From Deinococcus sp. AJ005 (lineage in GTDB: Bacteria; Deinococcota; Deinococci; Deinococcales; Deinococcaceae): a stretch of DNA of 64,000 nt. Numbering within the stretch: position 1 is the first letter of the stretch; each line of letters starts with the position of its first letter. Of the stretch, positions 55,824 through 64,000 are shown one piece after another. The notes below the pieces were generated by a model that ran no database searches, was not told the origin of the DNA, and saw only the letters and a program-made list of their open reading frames with translations. The position numbers were made by a program, and so were the translations under genes. The stretch is from NCBI RefSeq assembly GCF_009017495.1, contig NZ_CP044990.1, positions 577,001 to 641,000 of the forward strand. Reading direction: 5' to 3'.

Positions 55824-56732
55824 TCAGGCGATTTTCGTGGCCTCGTAGACCTGGGAAGGCCGGGCAAACTCCTCCTGGGCGGCCACCAGCATGATCTCGC
55901 GACTGTTCTGCTTGTGCGTGAGTTTCAGCAGGCCGTAGAGCGCGCTCATCGACAGGCTCAGGGCCGCCGCCACATCACGCGTTTGCAGGTAGTGCCCGAA
56001 GAACAGCGCGGCAATCGCGTCCCCGGTGCCGTTGCGCGGCGGGTCCAGCGGCAGCAGCGGCGTGCGGCACAGCCACGCCCCGTCGTCCGTGACGACCAGC
56101 GTCTCGATCTGGTCCGCCGGGGCGTCCTGGCGCACCAGACTGGTGACCACCACGATCCGGGGGCCAGAGGCGTACAGGCGTCCCCGCAACTCGGAGGCCG
56201 CCTCCAGCGCGTCGTTCAGGGTGTGGACCGACTTGCCCGTCAGCAGTTCCAGCTCGAACTGGTTGGGCGTCAGGATGTCGGCGGCCCCCAGCGCCTGCGC
56301 GGCGATCAGCTCCGGCAGTTCCGGGCGCACGAACACGCCGCGCCCCACGTCGCCCATCACCGGGTCACAGCAGTACAGCGCCGCCGGGTTGGCCTCACGC
56401 ACCCGCCGCACCGCCTCCACCACCGCCGCCACCGTGCCACCCGATCCCATGTAGCCGCTCAGCACACCCGCGCATTCGGCCAGCACGCCGCGCGCCTCGA
56501 TGCCGTCCACCAGTTCGGCGATCTGCTCGGGGGGAAACACAGCTCCGGTCCACGCGCCGTAGCCGGTGTGGTTGGAAAACTGCACGGTGTTGATGGCCCA
56601 GACCTCGATGCCCAGACGTTGCAACGGGAACACGGCAGCGGCGTTGCCGACATGCCCGAAGCTGACCCACGACTGGATGCTCAGGACGTTCAGGGGCGGC
56701 ACATTCAGGGGCTGTGGAGTGGGCGAGGTCAT
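55824..56732 (-). CDS. pdxY: pyridoxal kinase
   Basis: 302 residues from ATG 56732 (TATGCT box 7 bases upstream). The PdxK/PdxY features are [43 protein letters not shown] and the C-terminal anion hole region [17 protein letters not shown]. It phosphorylates pyridoxal in the vitamin B6 salvage pathway. Confidence 0.95.
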   Translation of the reverse strand: MTSPTPQPLNVPPLNVLSIQSWVSFGHVGNAAAVFPLQRLGIEVWAINTVQFSNHTGYGAWTGAVFPPEQIAELVDGIEARGVLAECAGVLSGYMGSGGTVAAVVEAVRRVREANPAALYCCDPVMGDVGRGVFVRPELPELIAAQALGAADILTPNQFELELLTGKSVHTLNDALEAASELRGRLYASGPRIVVVTSLVRQDAPADQIETLVVTDDGAWLCRTPLLPLDPPRNGTGDAIAALFFGHYLQTRDVAAALSLSMSALYGLLKLTHKQNSREIMLVAAQEEFARPSQVYEATKIA

Positions 56733-57035
56733 GCCCAGCAGCATAGGGCGTGGGTGGGGGAGATGGAGAGGCCAGAAGCCCTCGGGTGTGGGGTTGGATT
56801 TTTAATGGCGCTGGAGGTCTCGTCTGGAGTTCAGACCCAGATGGCCCACGTGCGTACCGTAATCCTTCACCTTGCGGCTGGCCCCCGCCGTCCGGCATAC
56901 TCTTGAGCGCCGCAGGCTGGCGCGTTGGCACACCCAACCGTCGCCCCCTGACGATAACCGCATAGTCTTTCCGCCCCCGGCCCTGTCAGGCCGAGTTCAC
57001 AGCGGCGTGCCGCACGCGCCCAGCAGAGGTTCCTT
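56733..57035. other. divergent control region between pdxY and sulP-type gene
   Basis: Holds the TATGCT box for pdxY at 56740-56745, a TAGTCT near 56962 on the plus strand that may be the -10 of the transporter, and AGAGG before its TTG start. No further gene seen. Confidence 0.5.
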
Positions 57036-58541
57036 TTGACCGCAATCCCCAAATCTTTCGCTCCCAAATTCGACTTTCAGGCCTACCGGCACGAGTGGTT
57101 CCAGAACCCGCGCGGCGATGTGCTGGCGGGCATCGTGGTGGCGCTGGCGCTGATCCCGGAGGCGATTGCCTTCTCGATCATCGCCGGAGTCGATCCCAAG
57201 GTGGGCCTGTACGCCTCGTTCATCATCGCGATGGTTATTGCCTTTATCGGGGGCCGCCCCGCCATGATCAGCGCGGCAACAGGGGCAATGGCGCTGCTGA
57301 TGGTGGGCATCGTCAAGAATTACGGGCTGGACTATCTGTTCGCGGCCACCATCCTGACCGGGCTGTTGCAAATCGTGTTCGGCTGGGCGCGGCTGGCCCG
57401 CTACCTGAAGTTCATTCCGCGCCCGGTGATGGTGGGCTTCGTGAACGCGCTCGCCATCCTGATCTTCTCGGCGCAACTGCCCCAGTTCGTGGGGGCAGGC
57501 TGGCAGATGTACGCGATGGTAGCCGCCGGACTGGCGATCATTTACTTACTGCCGCGCGTGTTTAAGGCCATTCCCAGCGCCCTGGTTGCCATCGTGGTGC
57601 TGACCGTCGTGGCGATTTTCGGCCATGTGGACGTGAAGACCGTGGGCGATATGGGCGCACTGCCCGGTGCATTGCCACCTCTTCATCTGCCTAACGTGCC
57701 GTTGACGTTTGCGACGCTTCAAATCATCTTTCCCGTGGCGCTAACGCTGTGCCTGGTGGGCCTGATCGAGAGCCTGCTGACGGCCCAACTGGTGGACGAA
57801 CGCACTGACACCACCAGCAACAAGAACATCGAGTCGCGTGGGCAGGGCGTGGCGAACATCGTCACCGGCTTTTTTGGCGGCATGGCCGGCTGCGCCATGA
57901 TCGGCCAGAGCATGATCAACGTCGGCAACGGCGGGCGTGGGCGGCTGTCCACCTTTGTGGCCGGGGCCTTTCTGCTGCTGCTGATCCTGGTCCTGCAACC
58001 GCTGCTGGTGCAGATTCCGATGGCCGCCCTCGTGGCCGTGATGATCGTGGTCAGCGTCAGCACCTTCGACTGGAACAGCCTGCGGACCCTGACCGTCTTT
58101 CCGAAGGGCGAGACCATCGTGATGATCGCCACCGTGCTGACCACCGTGGTCACGCATGATCTGTCCAAGGGCGTGTTGGTGGGCGTGATTCTCAGCGCAC
58201 TGTTCTTCGCGCGGCAGGTCTCCACGATGTCATCGGTCACGCACAGCGACGGCCCGGACGGGCGCACCTACCATGTCGGCGGGCAACTGTTCTTCGTCAG
58301 CACGCACGACTTCGTGCATCAGTTCGACTTCCACCATGCCAGCCAGCACGTCACCATCGACATGAGCGCCGCGCACATCTGGGATGGGTCTGCCGTGGGG
58401 GCACTGGACAAGGTGATCCTCAAATTCCGCTCGCTGGGGATTCCGGTGGAAGTCGTGGGGCTGAACGAGGCGTCGGCGCACCTGCTGGACCGGATTGCGA
58501 TCCATGACAAGCCGGATTCAGTGGGTGTTGATATACACTAA
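57036..58541 (+). CDS. SulP/SLC26 anion transporter with STAS domain
   Basis: 501 residues starting at TTG 57036 (AGAGG upstream). The transmembrane core has about 12 helices, beginning with [21 protein letters not shown] and including [19 protein letters not shown]. The C-terminal STAS domain (about 395-495) reads [21 protein letters not shown]. Transported ions could be sulfate, bicarbonate or carboxylates; the STAS serine environment fits regulation. It ends at a strong terminator. Confidence 0.92.
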   Translation: MTAIPKSFAPKFDFQAYRHEWFQNPRGDVLAGIVVALALIPEAIAFSIIAGVDPKVGLYASFIIAMVIAFIGGRPAMISAATGAMALLMVGIVKNYGLDYLFAATILTGLLQIVFGWARLARYLKFIPRPVMVGFVNALAILIFSAQLPQFVGAGWQMYAMVAAGLAIIYLLPRVFKAIPSALVAIVVLTVVAIFGHVDVKTVGDMGALPGALPPLHLPNVPLTFATLQIIFPVALTLCLVGLIESLLTAQLVDERTDTTSNKNIESRGQGVANIVTGFFGGMAGCAMIGQSMINVGNGGRGRLSTFVAGAFLLLLILVLQPLLVQIPMAALVAVMIVVSVSTFDWNSLRTLTVFPKGETIVMIATVLTTVVTHDLSKGVLVGVILSALFFARQVSTMSSVTHSDGPDGRTYHVGGQLFFVSTHDFVHQFDFHHASQHVTIDMSAAHIWDGSAVGALDKVILKFRSLGIPVEVVGLNEASAHLLDRIAIHDKPDSVGVDIH

Positions 58542-58608
58542 CCTTCACAATCCTGCGCCCCGACATCACTGCTGCGGGTCACAGGTTCCGGCGACCATAC
58601 GCCGAACT

Positions 58609-58644
58609 GGGGGAAGTCTGCTGCCGCGACTTTCCCCTTTTTTT
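58609..58644 (+). terminator. terminator of the SulP gene
   Basis: GGGGAAGTC / GACTTTCCCC stem followed by seven T. Confidence 0.92.
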
Positions 58645-58700
58645 GAGGTTTTCTAGCCTCTCCCGTCTGCCACCTGCCCCGCTTCCCAAAGGAGTCCCTC

Positions 58701-58766
58701 TTGAACGACTTACCTGCCACGCCCAGCTCTTCCCCGTTCCGCATCTTGGTCAACCGCCATGGCTGA
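58701..58766 (+). CDS. 21-residue leader ORF overlapping the ArsB/NhaD gene start
   Basis: A TTG at 58701, 6 bases after the strong ribosome site AAAGGAG, opens a short frame ending FRILVNRHG and TGA at 58764-58766. It overlaps the ATG of the transporter (58759) in another frame, whereas that ATG has no ribosome site of its own. The arrangement implies re-initiation or coupling, or alternatively a frameshift at the start of the transporter gene. Confidence 0.5.
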   Translation: MNDLPATPSSSPFRILVNRHG

Positions 58767-60111
58767 AGGTGGCGAGACCCTCAACCTGCTGACCAGCCTG
58801 GGCCTGAACCTGTCGCCGCAGACGCTGACGGTCCTGGCAGTGGCTTTGTTCGTGGCGACTTACGCCATGATCCTGCTGGAAAAGTACGTTCACCGCACGG
58901 TGGCCGCGCTGCTGGGGGCCTGCGCCGTGATGGTGCTGGGCATCCTGACGCCCACCCAGGCGTGGGCCAGCATCGACTTCAACACCATCTTCCTGCTGTT
59001 CGGGATGATGAACATCGTCAACGTGTTGAGCCGCAGCGGCTTTTTCGACGTGGTGGCCCGCCGCGCCATGATCATCACGCGAGGCGAACCGGCGCGGGTG
59101 CTGTGGATCTTCAGCATCCTGACCGCCGTGTTCAGCGCCTTTCTGGACAACGTGACCACGGTGCTGTTCATGGCCCCGGTGGTGGTCACGGTGGTGGCAC
59201 GGCTGGGGCTGCGGCCCATGCCGTACCTGATCGCGGTGATCCTGGCCAGCAACACCGGGGGCACCGCCACGCTGGTGGGGGACCCGCCCAACATCATCAT
59301 CGGCTCGGTGGCGGGCAAGGGCTTCGGGGACTTTCTGGTGAATGTCGCGCCGTATGCCACCGTTGCCACGGTGCTGGGCATCGGCCTGATGCACCTGCTG
59401 ATGAAGGCGCGCGGCGATCTGGCTGGGGGGGGAGACAGTGAACGGCTGCGGGCGGCCCTGACCGACACCACACCGATCAAGACCAACCCCAAATTGATGA
59501 AGCAGGCGCTGGGCGTCTTCGCCGTCACGCTGCTGCTGTTCATGATCGGGCATCCGCTGGGCCTGGAGGCTGGGCTGGTGGCGCTGACCACCTCCACCTT
59601 CCTCATGCTGATCGCGGACCTGACCCCGGTGGAACTGTTCGAGCAGGTGGAGTGGACCACGTTGCTATTCTTCATGGGCCTGTTCATCGTGGTGGGTGGC
59701 CTGGAGGAAGTCGGCGTGTTCCAGACCGTGGCCGCAGGGCTGACGGGGGCCATCGACGGCAACATCGGCACGGGCATTCTGGCGGTGGGATTTGCCAGCG
59801 CGATCATCAGCGGCTTCGTGGACAACATCCCCTTCACCATTTCGATGGCCAGCGTGCTGCGTGAGTTGCAGGTTACCCTCGGCCCCGCGATGGACCCACT
59901 GTGGTGGGCGCTGTCCCTCGGCGCGTGTTTGGGCGGCAACCTGACCCTGATCGGCGCGTCGGCCAACATCGTGGTCTCGGACATCGCCGCCCGAGAGGGC
60001 CATCCGATGGGCTTCGTGGAATTCATGAAGTACGGCACCCCCGTGGCGTTGATCACGGTCACGGTGGCGCTGGGACTGTTTTACGGGGCGTTTGTTTTGC
60101 GGGGCGGGTGA
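58759..60111 (+). CDS. ArsB/NhaD-family ion transporter
   Basis: 450 residues, about eleven membrane helices. Family landmarks are FNTIFLLFGMMNIVNVLSRSGFF, the first re-entrant motif ASNTGGTATLVGDPPNIIIG and the repeated counterpart GGNLTLIGASANIVVSD. The family includes arsenite exporters and Na+/H+ antiporters; no arsenate reductase or ArsR gene is nearby. The ATG lies within the leader ORF stop region. Confidence 0.9.
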   Translation: MAEGGETLNLLTSLGLNLSPQTLTVLAVALFVATYAMILLEKYVHRTVAALLGACAVMVLGILTPTQAWASIDFNTIFLLFGMMNIVNVLSRSGFFDVVARRAMIITRGEPARVLWIFSILTAVFSAFLDNVTTVLFMAPVVVTVVARLGLRPMPYLIAVILASNTGGTATLVGDPPNIIIGSVAGKGFGDFLVNVAPYATVATVLGIGLMHLLMKARGDLAGGGDSERLRAALTDTTPIKTNPKLMKQALGVFAVTLLLFMIGHPLGLEAGLVALTTSTFLMLIADLTPVELFEQVEWTTLLFFMGLFIVVGGLEEVGVFQTVAAGLTGAIDGNIGTGILAVGFASAIISGFVDNIPFTISMASVLRELQVTLGPAMDPLWWALSLGACLGGNLTLIGASANIVVSDIAAREGHPMGFVEFMKYGTPVALITVTVALGLFYGAFVLRGG

Positions 60112-60138
60112 TCGGGGAAGTGTTGATCGGGGAAGTGC
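60109..60138. repeat. 15-bp tandem duplication at the transporter stop codon
   Basis: TGATCGGGGAAGTGT and TGATCGGGGAAGTGC lie side by side, the first including the stop codon of the transporter gene. Probably slippage. Confidence 0.7.
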
Positions 60139-60290
60139 AGAATGCTGATGGCTGAAGCTGGTGGCTGAGCGGGTTTGCTGCTGAATGGTCCCTCACCCCA
60201 AGCTTTCGCAAGGCCCTCTCTCGTCCCGAGCTGTACCAGTCCCACGGGGGGAGAGGGGAAAAGACATAAACCCTCCGCAGGAGCTTCCCA

Positions 60291-61568
60291 ATGCAAATCC
60301 TCGATCTCGCCACCCTGCTGGTCTGCGTGACCGCCGCGCTGGCTTTTGTCAACGCCCGTTACTGGAAATTGCCCGCCTCGATTGGTGTGACCGTGGGCGG
60401 CCTGGGCGTCAGCCTGATCATCTTCGCGCTGGTCAGCCTGGACGTGCCGTTCGCGCGGGACGCGGTGAGTCTGGTGCGTGGCATCGAGTTCAACGATTTC
60501 GTGTTCCAGGGCGTGCTGTCGTTCCTGCTGTTTGCCGGAGCGCTGGGCGTCAACTCTCACGCGTTGTGGGGACTGCGGGGGCCGGTGCTAACGTTCGCGC
60601 TGCTGTCCACCGCCATCTCGATTGGGCTGGTGGGCGGGGCCACCTACGCGCTGCTGGGGCTGTTCGGGCTGGACGTGTCGTTCGTGTACTGCCTGCTGTT
60701 TGGCGCGCTGATCAGCCCCACCGATCCGGTGGCGGTGCTGGGCATGCTGAAACAGGCGGGGGTGCCCAAACGCATTGAAACGCTGGTGGCAGGCGAGAGC
60801 CTGTTCAACGACGGCGTGGGCGTGGTGGCCTTCGCGGTGCTGGCCGGAATCGCAGCGGCGGGCGGCGGCGGCGGTGAAGCCCACGGCCCCGCCATGAGCG
60901 CAGGCGGAGTTGCCCTCTTCTTCGCGCAGGAGGCGCTGGGCGGGCTGGCGCTGGGCCTCTTCCTGGGCTGGGTGGGCTGGCTGGCACTTAGATCGGTCAG
61001 CGATTTCGTGGTCGAGGTGCTGGTTACCCTGAGCGTGGTGCTGGCCTGCACCGCGATTGCCGCCAACCTGCATGTGTCCGCGCCGCTGGCTGCCGTGGCT
61101 GCCGGACTGCTGATTGGGTCGCTGGCCGAACGCCGCCCTGCCGGGCTATCCTCGCGTGAGCGCTTCGAGGGCTTCTGGCACCTGGCCGACGAGCTGCTGA
61201 ACATCTTCCTGTTCGCGCTGCTGGCGCTGGAGGTGGTGGTGGTGCGCTTCAGCGGGCAGTCGCTGCTGCTGGGGCTGATCGCCATTCCACTGGTGTTGCT
61301 GGTTCGCACCATTAGCGTGTATCTGCCGGTGCTGGTGCTGGGTCGGCGGCGCGACTTCAACCCGTACACCCGCCGCCTGATGATCTGGGGCGGGCTGCGC
61401 GGGGCGATCAGCGTGGCGCTGGCCTTCACGGTGCCCGCCGGGCCGGAGCGTGACCTGTTTCTGGTCATGACCTACGTGGTGGTGGTGTTCAGCATCATCG
61501 TGCAGGGGCTGACGGTGGGGCGGCTGGCAGCGCGGGCCGTGGATGCAACGGAAGGAGAGAAAGCTTAA
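60291..61568 (+). CDS. Na+/H+ antiporter, CPA1 (NhaP) family
   Basis: 425 residues with about twelve membrane helices. The CPA1 core motifs are GALISPTDPVAVLGML and GESLFNDGVGVVAF, holding the ion-binding Asp residues, and GLRGAISVALAF near the end. It should exchange Na+ (or K+) for protons. The ATG at 60291 follows CAGGAG. Two cation or anion transport genes precede it, but each seems separately transcribed. Confidence 0.94.
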   Translation: MQILDLATLLVCVTAALAFVNARYWKLPASIGVTVGGLGVSLIIFALVSLDVPFARDAVSLVRGIEFNDFVFQGVLSFLLFAGALGVNSHALWGLRGPVLTFALLSTAISIGLVGGATYALLGLFGLDVSFVYCLLFGALISPTDPVAVLGMLKQAGVPKRIETLVAGESLFNDGVGVVAFAVLAGIAAAGGGGGEAHGPAMSAGGVALFFAQEALGGLALGLFLGWVGWLALRSVSDFVVEVLVTLSVVLACTAIAANLHVSAPLAAVAAGLLIGSLAERRPAGLSSRERFEGFWHLADELLNIFLFALLALEVVVVRFSGQSLLLGLIAIPLVLLVRTISVYLPVLVLGRRRDFNPYTRRLMIWGGLRGAISVALAFTVPAGPERDLFLVMTYVVVVFSIIVQGLTVGRLAARAVDATEGEKA

Positions 61569-61595
61569 CTGGGTCCTTCCGTATACTGCCAAGTG

Positions 61596-62657
61596 ATGAA
61601 GGTCTTGGTGACAGGTGGGGCAGGATTTATAGGGAGTACGACCTGTTCGGCTCTGGAAGACGCCGGGCACACGCCCGTGGTGCTGGATTCGCTGGTGAGT
61701 GGTCCCCCAGCATTTACGCGTGGGCGCATCTTCTACCAGGGAGACATCGCGGATGCTGCCCTGATCCAGCGCATCTTCGCGGAGCATCCCGACATCGACG
61801 CCACCATCCATTTCGCCGCGCGCATTGTGGTGTCAGAGTCGGTGGCCCTACCTGCCCTGTATTACCGCGAGAACGTGGTGGGTAGCCTGACGCTGTTCGA
61901 GACGCTGAACGCGCTGGGACAGGGGCGGGTCATCTTCAGCTCCAGCGCCGCCGTCTATGACAGCCCTGCCGATCTGCGGGTGGATGAGAACAGCCCTCTG
62001 AAGCCCCTCAGCCCCTACGCCCGCAGCAAGCGCATGACCGAAGAGATGCTGGAAGATCTGTGTGCTGCCTCTCAGGCCACCGCGCAGCCGATGCGGGCCA
62101 TTGCCCTGCGCTATTTCAATCCGGTGGGAGCTGATCCTGCTCTTCGCAGCGGGCCGTACATCTCGGACCCCACCCACATCCTGGGCCGTCTGATGGCCGC
62201 TGCCCAGGGAAGGGCAGACAGATTTCAGATCACGGGCACCGATTACGCCACCCGCGACGGAACAGGACTGCGCGATTACATCCATGTGTGGGATCTGGCA
62301 CTGGCCCATGTGGCGGCCCTGGAGGGCTTTGACCGGGCCTTTGGGCGTGCGGCCCACAATCTGGGGCCGGGCGTCGCCTTCATCCCGATCAACGTCGGGA
62401 CCGGGAACGGCGTGACGGTGCGCGAGCTGGTCACAGCCTTTCAGGATGCCTCGCCCACACCGGTTCATGTGGAGGACGCCCCACGCCGCCCCGGCGACAG
62501 CGCGGGAGCCTGTGCCGATACCACGCGGGCGCGGGACTATCTGGGCTGGACCGCGCAACTTGACGTGGCTGAGGCGATGCAATCGGCCTTCGCGTGGGAA
62601 GCGGTACGGGCCGGGCGGCTGGACACTGATGTAGAAAGGACTGAAACGACACGGTAA
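61596..62657 (+). CDS. galE: UDP-glucose 4-epimerase
   Basis: 353 residues (GTG at 61593 would add one). Rossmann GGAGFIGS at the N-terminus, active-site YARSK (YxxxK) and the substrate-binding NPVGA, VRELVTAF and RPGDS segments identify GalE, which interconverts UDP-glucose and UDP-galactose. A TATACT box at 61582-61587 puts the start at the RNA 5' end. It stands next to a UDP-sugar dehydrogenase, so it probably feeds surface-polysaccharide synthesis. Confidence 0.93.
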   Translation: MKVLVTGGAGFIGSTTCSALEDAGHTPVVLDSLVSGPPAFTRGRIFYQGDIADAALIQRIFAEHPDIDATIHFAARIVVSESVALPALYYRENVVGSLTLFETLNALGQGRVIFSSSAAVYDSPADLRVDENSPLKPLSPYARSKRMTEEMLEDLCAASQATAQPMRAIALRYFNPVGADPALRSGPYISDPTHILGRLMAAAQGRADRFQITGTDYATRDGTGLRDYIHVWDLALAHVAALEGFDRAFGRAAHNLGPGVAFIPINVGTGNGVTVRELVTAFQDASPTPVHVEDAPRRPGDSAGACADTTRARDYLGWTAQLDVAEAMQSAFAWEAVRAGRLDTDVERTETTR

Positions 62658-62755
62658 GCTTTATCAGACACAGGCGGGAACACTAAATTCTATATTTCGG
62701 GACACGTCTGCAACTCGTCACGCTTTCTTAATTGTCGCCCGCTATGATGCGGGGC

Positions 62756-64000
62756 GTGATTAAGACGGATGCAGTATCCACTCTAGTGGAGAAAATACAG
62801 TCTCGCGAGGCGCGGGTAGGTGTGGTGGGACTGGGGTACGTGGGCCTGCCCTTTCTCGTCGAGAAGGCCAAGGTGGGCTTTAACGTGGTGGGCATCGACC
62901 TGAGCGCCGTACGTGCCGGAATGGTGGCACGCGGCGAGAATTACATTGGCGACGTGCGTGATGAAGATCTGAAGGAGATCGTGGAGCGGGGGCTGGTGAC
63001 CACGGCCACCAACTTTGAAGGGGTGCCAGACCTGGACGTGATCGTCATCTGCGTGCCCACGCCGCTAGACCGCAACCTGACACCGGACCTGAGCTATATC
63101 CGCAGCGTGACGCATGAAATTGCCAAACGCTTGCGCCCCGGCCAACTGATCAGCCTGGAAAGCACCACCTATCCTGGCACCACCGAGGAAGTTATGAAGC
63201 CCATTCTGGAGGCGGGCGGATTGACAGCAGGCGTGGACTTTTTCCTGGCGCATTCCCCGGAACGCGTCGATCCGGGTAACGCGCGCTACACCACCAAGAA
63301 CACCAATAAAGTGGTGGGCGGCAATGACCCAGCCAGCCTGGAAGTCGCGCTGGCCTTTTACCGCCAGACCATCGAGCATGTGGTGGCAGTCAGCAGCGCC
63401 AAGGCTGCCGAGATGGTCAAGGTCTACGAGAACACCTTCCGCGCCGTGAACATCGCCCTGGCCAACGAGATCGCGCTGCTGTGCGACCGCATGGGCATTT
63501 CCGTATGGGAGGTGCTGGACGCCGCCTTTACCAAGCCCTTCGGCATCATGCCCTTTTACCCTGGCCCCGGCGTGGGTGGCCACTGCATCCCGCTGGACCC
63601 GCACTACCTGGAGTGGAAGGCACGCGAGTACAACTTTCAGACGCACTTCATCGCGCTGGCAGGCGAGACCAACCGCAAGATGCCCGAATTCGTGGTGGAT
63701 AAGGCTGCCCGCGTATTGAATGGGGCACGCAAATCGCTGAACGGCTCGAAGGTGCTGCTGTTGGGCATGGCCTACAAGAGTGATCTGGACGATTACCGTG
63801 AGTCCCCGGCGCTGGAGGTCTACCGCCTGCTGAAACTGTCCGGCGCGGACGTGTCCTTTCACGATTCTTGGACCCCCGAAGTGGACGAGCATGGTGTGAA
63901 AGCCAGTGGCATCGCCCTGACCGACAAGGTGTTGCAGGACGCCGATCTGGTGATCATCACCACCAAGCACAGCGACGTGGATTACGCCAACGTGATCGAG
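62756..64000 (+). CDS. UDP-N-acetyl sugar dehydrogenase (WbpA/WecC family), runs off the window
   Basis: From GTG 62756 (TATGAT box 7 bases upstream) the frame stays open to the last base (415 codons). Landmarks are the NAD-binding VGVVGLGYVGLPF, the ESTTYPGTTEEV segment, and the catalytic cysteine in GVGGHCIPLDPHYL. The SPERVDPGN motif matches UDP-GlcNAc/ManNAc 6-dehydrogenases rather than UDP-glucose dehydrogenase. The enzyme oxidises the sugar C6 to a uronic acid for capsule or O-antigen-like polymers. Only the last few residues are outside. Confidence 0.93.
   Translation, partial: MIKTDAVSTLVEKIQSREARVGVVGLGYVGLPFLVEKAKVGFNVVGIDLSAVRAGMVARGENYIGDVRDEDLKEIVERGLVTTATNFEGVPDLDVIVICVPTPLDRNLTPDLSYIRSVTHEIAKRLRPGQLISLESTTYPGTTEEVMKPILEAGGLTAGVDFFLAHSPERVDPGNARYTTKNTNKVVGGNDPASLEVALAFYRQTIEHVVAVSSAKAAEMVKVYENTFRAVNIALANEIALLCDRMGISVWEVLDAAFTKPFGIMPFYPGPGVGGHCIPLDPHYLEWKAREYNFQTHFIALAGETNRKMPEFVVDKAARVLNGARKSLNGSKVLLLGMAYKSDLDDYRESPALEVYRLLKLSGADVSFHDSWTPEVDEHGVKASGIALTDKVLQDADLVIITTKHSDVDYANVIE

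Noticed and set aside
60185..60260. C/G-tract inverted segment upstream of the CPA1 antiporter
   Set aside because: Weak pairing and no U-run; resembles common GC-rich intergenic sequence, so no terminator was called.

Overview
The window is a gene-dense, GC-rich bacterial chromosome segment, most likely from the genus Deinococcus. The evidence is: a gyrB promoter flanked by a 17-bp palindrome that matches the Deinococcus radiation/desiccation response motif; many genes with a TANNNT -10 box only 5-9 bases before the start codon (leaderless transcripts); a lysine-pathway LysZ-type kinase; a dimeric glycyl-tRNA synthetase behind a T-box; and small dispersed inverted-repeat elements. No phage, plasmid or CRISPR array is visible.

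Layout. 1-5.1 kb: an M24 peptidase-like protein with altered metal ligands, a cupin, and a Dpp-type peptide importer (two permeases plus binding protein, no ATPases here) ending at a strong terminator. 5.1-12.7 kb: an accessory-looking stretch with three copies of a palindromic repeat, a subtilisin-like lipoprotein followed by a TPR/HD-GYP/GGDEF protein, a frameshifted nucleotidyltransferase, a molybdopterin oxidoreductase, a transposase remnant and tRNA-Ala(CGC). 12.9-24.4 kb: beta-lactamase-fold hydrolase, prolyl oligopeptidase, dienelactone hydrolase, DMT exporter, DUF454 protein, APH-like kinase, a secreted ExeM-type nuclease, an S1-domain protein and an HtrA protease. 24.4-34.2 kb, minus strand: small proteins, LysZ kinase, IspH with an overlapping leader ORF, a phospholipase D-like protein, a PlsY/acyl-ACP-reductase-like fusion, a double FAS1 protein, and the T-box-controlled glyS operon. 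34.2-42.5 kb, minus strand: phosphoesterase, MFS, tandem DUF1080 lipoprotein, GlcD-type oxidase, an AT-rich orphan and MutS. 42.6-50.2 kb: a small stand-alone gene, PCD, thioesterase, a SARP-type TPR regulator beside a second subtilisin-like lipoprotein, then GyrB. 50.5-64 kb: RNase R with very long disordered tails, a glycine-zipper protein, PdxY, SulP transporter, ArsB/NhaD transporter with a leader ORF, a CPA1 antiporter, GalE and a UDP-sugar dehydrogenase that runs off the end.

How the genes work together. Most units are short and independent. Clear operons are cupin-permease-permease-binding protein, glyS plus a small hypothetical gene, mutS-orphan-glcD (joined by ATGA overlaps), and galE with the UDP-sugar dehydrogenase as the probable start of a surface-polysaccharide locus. 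The most unusual items are the lipid-enzyme fusion lacking key residues of both parents, the RNase R scaffold-like tails, the two protease/TPR-regulator pairs, the compensated palindromic repeat family, and the overlapping leader ORFs before ispH and the ArsB/NhaD gene.
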